16,623 bases of DNA, from contig JAUWQK010000004.1 in the NCBI GenBank assembly GCA_030611115.1, forward strand, positions 1 through 16,623, given 5' to 3'. The notes beneath the pieces were generated by a model. The model saw nothing but the letters and a program-made list of their open reading frames with translations, was not told where the DNA came from and searched no databases. This DNA comes from Deltaproteobacteria bacterium. GTDB lineage: Bacteria; Desulfobacterota; Desulfobacteria; Desulfobacterales; ETH-SRB1. The position numbers were made by a program, and so were the translations under genes. How positions within the stretch are numbered: the stretch's first letter is position 1; the number at the start of each line of letters is the position of its first letter. Positions 14,362 through 16,623 of the stretch are shown piece after piece.

Positions 14362-14616
14362 ATGAAAAACGTACACGAAAAGCTGAAACAATTTAAGAAC
14401 AATCCAAAGGACGTAAAGTTTGTAGAACTTTGCAAAGTATGTGAGTTCTATTTTGGTAAACCTCGTCAATCGGGTTCAAGCCATAGAATTTATAAAACTC
14501 CTTGGCAAGCCGATCCTCGTGTAAACATCCAAAATTATAAAGGCAAAGCAAAAGCATACCAAGTCAAACAAGTTTTAAAAGCTATTGAAAGATTGGAGGT
14601 AGAACATGGCACTTAA
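14362..14616 (+). CDS. hicA: HicA-family toxin (mRNA interferase)
   Basis: This 84-residue protein is of the HicA type. HicA toxins are small double-stranded-RNA-binding-fold ribonucleases that cut mRNA and depend on one histidine. The motif GSSHRIYKTPW (38-48) supplies that histidine (His41), and VNIQNYKGKAKAYQVKQVLK matches the following strand and helix. It is longer than many HicA proteins because of about 15 extra N-terminal residues. The ATG has no ribosome site in front and coincides with the predicted transcription start, so a leaderless transcript is likely. It overlaps hicB by 11 bp, the usual toxin-first order. Confidence 0.85.
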   Translation: MKNVHEKLKQFKNNPKDVKFVELCKVCEFYFGKPRQSGSSHRIYKTPWQADPRVNIQNYKGKAKAYQVKQVLKAIERLEVEHGT

Positions 14617-14935
14617 GAATGATCATTATACATATCGGGTGACTTGGTCAGAGGATGACAACGAATATGTTGGCTTATGTTCAGAATTTTCAAGTTTAAG
14701 CTGGTTAGCAAATACACCTGAGTCCGCTTTAAAAGGAATTAGAAATGTAGTTGCGGATGTAGTTAAAGATATGAAAGTTAACAATGAGCCAATCCCTGAA
14801 CCCATAGCAGTTAAACATTATAGCGGCAAATTCATGGTTCGTATCCCCCCCGAGGTGCATCGAGACCTTGCCATTAAAGCAGCAGAAGCCGGGGTGAGTC
14901 TCAATCGTCTTGCAAGCTCTAAATTGAGCCGGTAG
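14606..14935 (+). CDS. hicB: HicB-family antitoxin with ribbon-helix-helix DNA-binding domain
   Basis: The 109-residue antitoxin has an N-terminal HicB partial RNase-H-like domain (YTYRVTWSEDDNEYVGLC, about 8-25, through about residue 60) and a C-terminal ribbon-helix-helix (KFMVRIPPEVHRDLAIKA and SLNRLASSKL, about 73-108). The first part neutralises HicA and the second should bind the operators at 14324-14356. GGAGGT, inside the end of hicA, is its ribosome site, so it is translated from the toxin transcript and is better served for initiation than the toxin, which would favour an excess of antitoxin. Confidence 0.87.
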   Translation: MALKNDHYTYRVTWSEDDNEYVGLCSEFSSLSWLANTPESALKGIRNVVADVVKDMKVNNEPIPEPIAVKHYSGKFMVRIPPEVHRDLAIKAAEAGVSLNRLASSKLSR

Positions 14936-15075
14936 TTAAACCTAAGTTGAGCGATTTTTTGCGAAATGTGCTAAAATTTTGATGCAGCAAGATTTGCGAA
15001 AAGCGCAGGCATATCTCCATTTGTTTCAATTTAGCCGCAGACACACACGGACAGCCACAAACTTTAATATCAAAG
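14936..15075. other. Intergenic DNA after hicB
   Basis: No gene seen. The segment at 15028-15059 (GCCGCAGACACACACGGACA and flanks) resembles intergenic filler rather than code. AACTTT/AAAGTT at 15060-15065 and 15072-15077 make a small inverted repeat at the point where the LivH-like fragment stops. Confidence 0.3.
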
Positions 15076-15216
15076 TTAATAGCCAGATGCAGTATAAACT
15101 GCACCGTGGGCGATGTGAAATATGTTGGTAGTCCTGTAAATAAACCAGAACCCAGTGGCCATAATGGCTATGAGGGAACCAGACACGATCCCATTGACAA
15201 TAAACTGTGCAATCAT
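15076..15216 (-). pseudogene. Truncated LivH-type branched-chain amino acid ABC permease (N-terminal 46 aa)
   Basis: From the ATG at 15214-15216 the minus strand encodes a LivH-like N-terminus: QFIVNGIVSGSLIAIMATGF, then WFIYRTTNIFHIAHGAV. This corresponds to the first helix and the conserved I-x-x-F-A-H-G segment of inner-membrane permeases of the HAAT family. The frame ends at TAA (15076-15078) right after YTASGY; a complete LivH has about 290 residues. AAGAG lies just before the ATG, so the start is intact and the gene is broken on its 3' side. No livM, livG or livF follows. The sequence beyond the stop shows no LivH in any frame, so this is a deletion or insertion junction and not a simple frameshift. 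Confidence 0.75.
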
Positions 15217-15279
15217 AATCTCTTATTTATTGCCCAAAAATCCAAAATAAAATATCCCGAAAATATCCTGAAAAAAATA

Positions 15280-15369
15280 CTAATTCTGTATAATCTTTTG
15301 ACCTGTGCAAACAGCCGGCACTGTCTGCTTCATGATCCGCACGGCCTTTTTCACCTGTTTAAAATCATC
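15280..15369 (-). pseudogene. C-terminal fragment of an unidentified gene upstream of the LivH remnant
   Basis: On the minus strand 29 codons with a protein-like composition (FKQVKKAVRIMKQTVPAV, then CTGQKIIQN) end at TAG, 63 bp before the LivH ATG. In intact operons another gene normally ends in that place. I do not recognise it. An in-frame TGA lies two codons upstream of the fragment, and the DUF4143 gene stop is at 15379-15381, so the fragment is cut off near the edge of that gene. Confidence 0.35.
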
Positions 15370-15378
15370 AATTCATGT

Positions 15379-16503
15379 TTAAAAAAATCCTTGAAAGTAT
15401 GAAACAGGATCAATAACTTTGATTTGATTTTTGTCGAAAGGCCGCTTTGTCGTGGCAACGATTTGCGTAGCCCTTTTTGGGTTCAGGCGCTTGGCATAAT
15501 AGAGAAGGGATTTCGATATGTTCTCATCTGAGAATTTAGCTTCGATCAACTCCTCCATTTCACCATCTTTTACAATGACAAAATCGACTTCACGTCCTTC
15601 CTTATCGCGAATGTACCGCAGCTCATAGCGAGAGCCGTCCCGGTCTTCAAGAAAGTGCAATCGCTTAAGCAAAGATGTTGCCACAAGATTTTCAAAACGA
15701 GCTCCCTCATCCCCAAGGACATCGCCGTTATCAAAGAAATATACTTTGGGAGGCTTTAGCACCGCACGGGGCAAGGATTTCGTGTATGGGCGAACACTGA
15801 AAACAAGATACATCCTCTCTAAAACTTCAAGCCATAATTTGGCTGTTTTCGGAGAAATCTGTAAGTCATTTGCAATATTTGATAACGTAATTAATCCCCC
15901 TACCCGATGACGCAATAAATCCAGATACATGCCAAGCAGTTGAATGTTGCGTATAGATTCCAGATCCCGAACATCTTCCCGAATGACTCTATCAAAACGC
16001 TCTCGCCGCCATCGCCGCGCCGAACGTTCATCTCCATCAAGAAACGGCTCGGGAAAACCTCCAACAGTCATGAGACGATGAAAAGCTTCTTTTGGGGAAA
16101 TACCTTTGGGAATTTCGTCAAGAGTAAAGGGGTGTAAACGCCAATAATGATAACGTCCCATTAATGAGTCTCCGCCACGACGATAAACATCAAGACGAGC
16201 AGAACCCGTAACAAGGAATGAGTGCGTTTCATGCGATACATCATAAATTCCCTTAATCCATCTTTTCCACCTGGGGAATTTATGCAATTCATCAAACACA
16301 AGCAACGTATTGTCTGCACTCCATCTTTTCTGTAAAATATCCTGTCGATCCTCATCGAAATCCCAGTTGAGATAACGCCCAGCAGGGAAGGCCGCTGAAA
16401 GAACGGCTTTGGCCAGCGTGGTCTTGCCGACCTGGCGTGGACCTCCAACGAAAACCATCTTTTTTTTCAAATCTTCAAGAACAAACGGGGTAATATATCG
16501 CAT
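15379..16503 (-). CDS. DUF4143-family AAA ATPase with C-terminal nuclease-like domain
   Basis: The 374-residue protein has an N-terminal P-loop ATPase, with Walker A GPRQVGKT at 21-28 and Walker B LLVFDELHK at 67-75, then VTGSARLDVYRRGGDSLMGR (98-117) typical of the family. The C-terminal DUF4143 domain has FENLVA at 270-275, EVDFVI at 305-310 and EAKF at 321-324, the spacing of a PD-(D/E)XK core. The family is common, horizontally spread and of unproven function, sometimes linked to defence or toxin-like roles. Its codons look richer in CGN arginine than neighbouring genes, as around 15995-16025, which suggests recent transfer. It is a single gene with its own promoter (16510-16537) and no ribosome site before the ATG. 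Confidence 0.88.
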   Translation of the reverse strand: MRYITPFVLEDLKKKMVFVGGPRQVGKTTLAKAVLSAAFPAGRYLNWDFDEDRQDILQKRWSADNTLLVFDELHKFPRWKRWIKGIYDVSHETHSFLVTGSARLDVYRRGGDSLMGRYHYWRLHPFTLDEIPKGISPKEAFHRLMTVGGFPEPFLDGDERSARRWRRERFDRVIREDVRDLESIRNIQLLGMYLDLLRHRVGGLITLSNIANDLQISPKTAKLWLEVLERMYLVFSVRPYTKSLPRAVLKPPKVYFFDNGDVLGDEGARFENLVATSLLKRLHFLEDRDGSRYELRYIRDKEGREVDFVIVKDGEMEELIEAKFSDENISKSLLYYAKRLNPKRATQIVATTKRPFDKNQIKVIDPVSYFQGFF

Positions 16504-16509
16504 AAGTCT

Positions 16510-16546
16510 ATTTTAACCTGTACTACAAAATAGTCAAGGCTATTTT
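16510..16546 (-). promoter_or_regulatory. DUF4143 ATPase promoter with overlapping inverted repeat
   Basis: On the minus strand: TTGACT (complement of 16532-16537), 16 bp, TAAAAT (complement of 16510-16515). Start of transcription would be about 16503, the A of the ATG. AAAATAG (16527-16533) and CTATTTT (16540-16546) are a perfect 7-bp inverted repeat around the -35, a fitting repressor site. Confidence 0.58.
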
Positions 16547-16623
16547 AGACTATGATAAAAATTAGCCGTTTTCTGATAAAATTCACCGCAAATACCCTTA
16601 GGGCTCGGTCAAAAATAACTTGG

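Noticed and set aside
15106..15402. Plus-strand open frame of 98 codons starting GTG
   Set aside because: It is antisense to the LivH fragment, which has clear family similarity on the minus strand; the plus frame has none.
16551..16623. Plus-strand ATG opening a 24-codon frame to the right edge
   Set aside because: No ribosome site, no recognised motif, and too short to judge at the window edge. The last bases (GGCTCGGTCAAAAATAACTTGG region) could belong to a repeat, but I cannot support that.

Overview
The window looks like chromosomal DNA from an AT-rich Gram-negative bacterium, most likely a sulfate-reducer-like Desulfobacterota/Deltaproteobacteria member. That placement is an inference from the gene mix (PyrR next to MoaB, a short MoaE-like protein beside MoaC and MobA, a PabB-PabC fusion, YqgE/AlgH, RmuC) and from the style of the intergenic DNA. 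No rRNA, tRNA, CRISPR array, intact transposase or phage gene was found.

Layout. 1-3388, minus strand: a molybdenum-cofactor cluster (mobA, moaE-like, moaC), then rmuC, then the start of an MltA-like lipoprotein gene that runs off the left edge; the lipoprotein overlaps rmuC by ATGA. 3501-4780, plus strand: a divergent unit, pyrR-moaB, also overlapping by ATGA. 4890-7163, minus: a fused aminodeoxychorismate synthase/lyase (pabBC). 7175-7482: a 308-bp near-palindromic element with about 80-bp inverted ends, lying between pabBC and the plus-strand copper genes. 7544-10241, plus: a CopZ-like chaperone and the CopA P1B-ATPase. 10433-11215, minus: an orphan ParA-type ATPase. 11746-11895, plus: a 49-residue four-cysteine protein with its own promoter. 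11937-12506, minus: YqgE/AlgH. 12840-14183, plus: glycerate 2-kinase. 14362-14935: a HicA-HicB toxin-antitoxin pair. 15076-15369: remains of a decayed transporter locus (LivH N-terminus plus a short upstream fragment). 15379-16503, minus: a DUF4143 AAA ATPase.

The most unusual property is the intergenic DNA. Most gaps carry arrays of 7-bp units kept in exact register. The units differ from gap to gap (CAGTTCA, GCAGTTA, TTGAAAT, GGCTGAA, TTGTTGA, TGGACGT and so on), and in five gaps an array faces its reverse complement across a spacer, so each locus could fold into a long stem. Two arrays are read as the C-terminal codons of MoaC and MobA, and one starts at the base after the copA stop. Two of the elements also share an 11-base core in their spacers, which points to a real dispersed element family rather than random low complexity.

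The genes are mostly housekeeping functions: Moco synthesis, folate (pABA) synthesis, copper export, glycerate use and cell-wall or DNA maintenance. The right-hand 2.3 kb is different in kind. A toxin-antitoxin pair and a DUF4143 ATPase, both with promoters predicted to begin transcription at the start codon, flank a broken livH, which suggests an integration or deletion hotspot.
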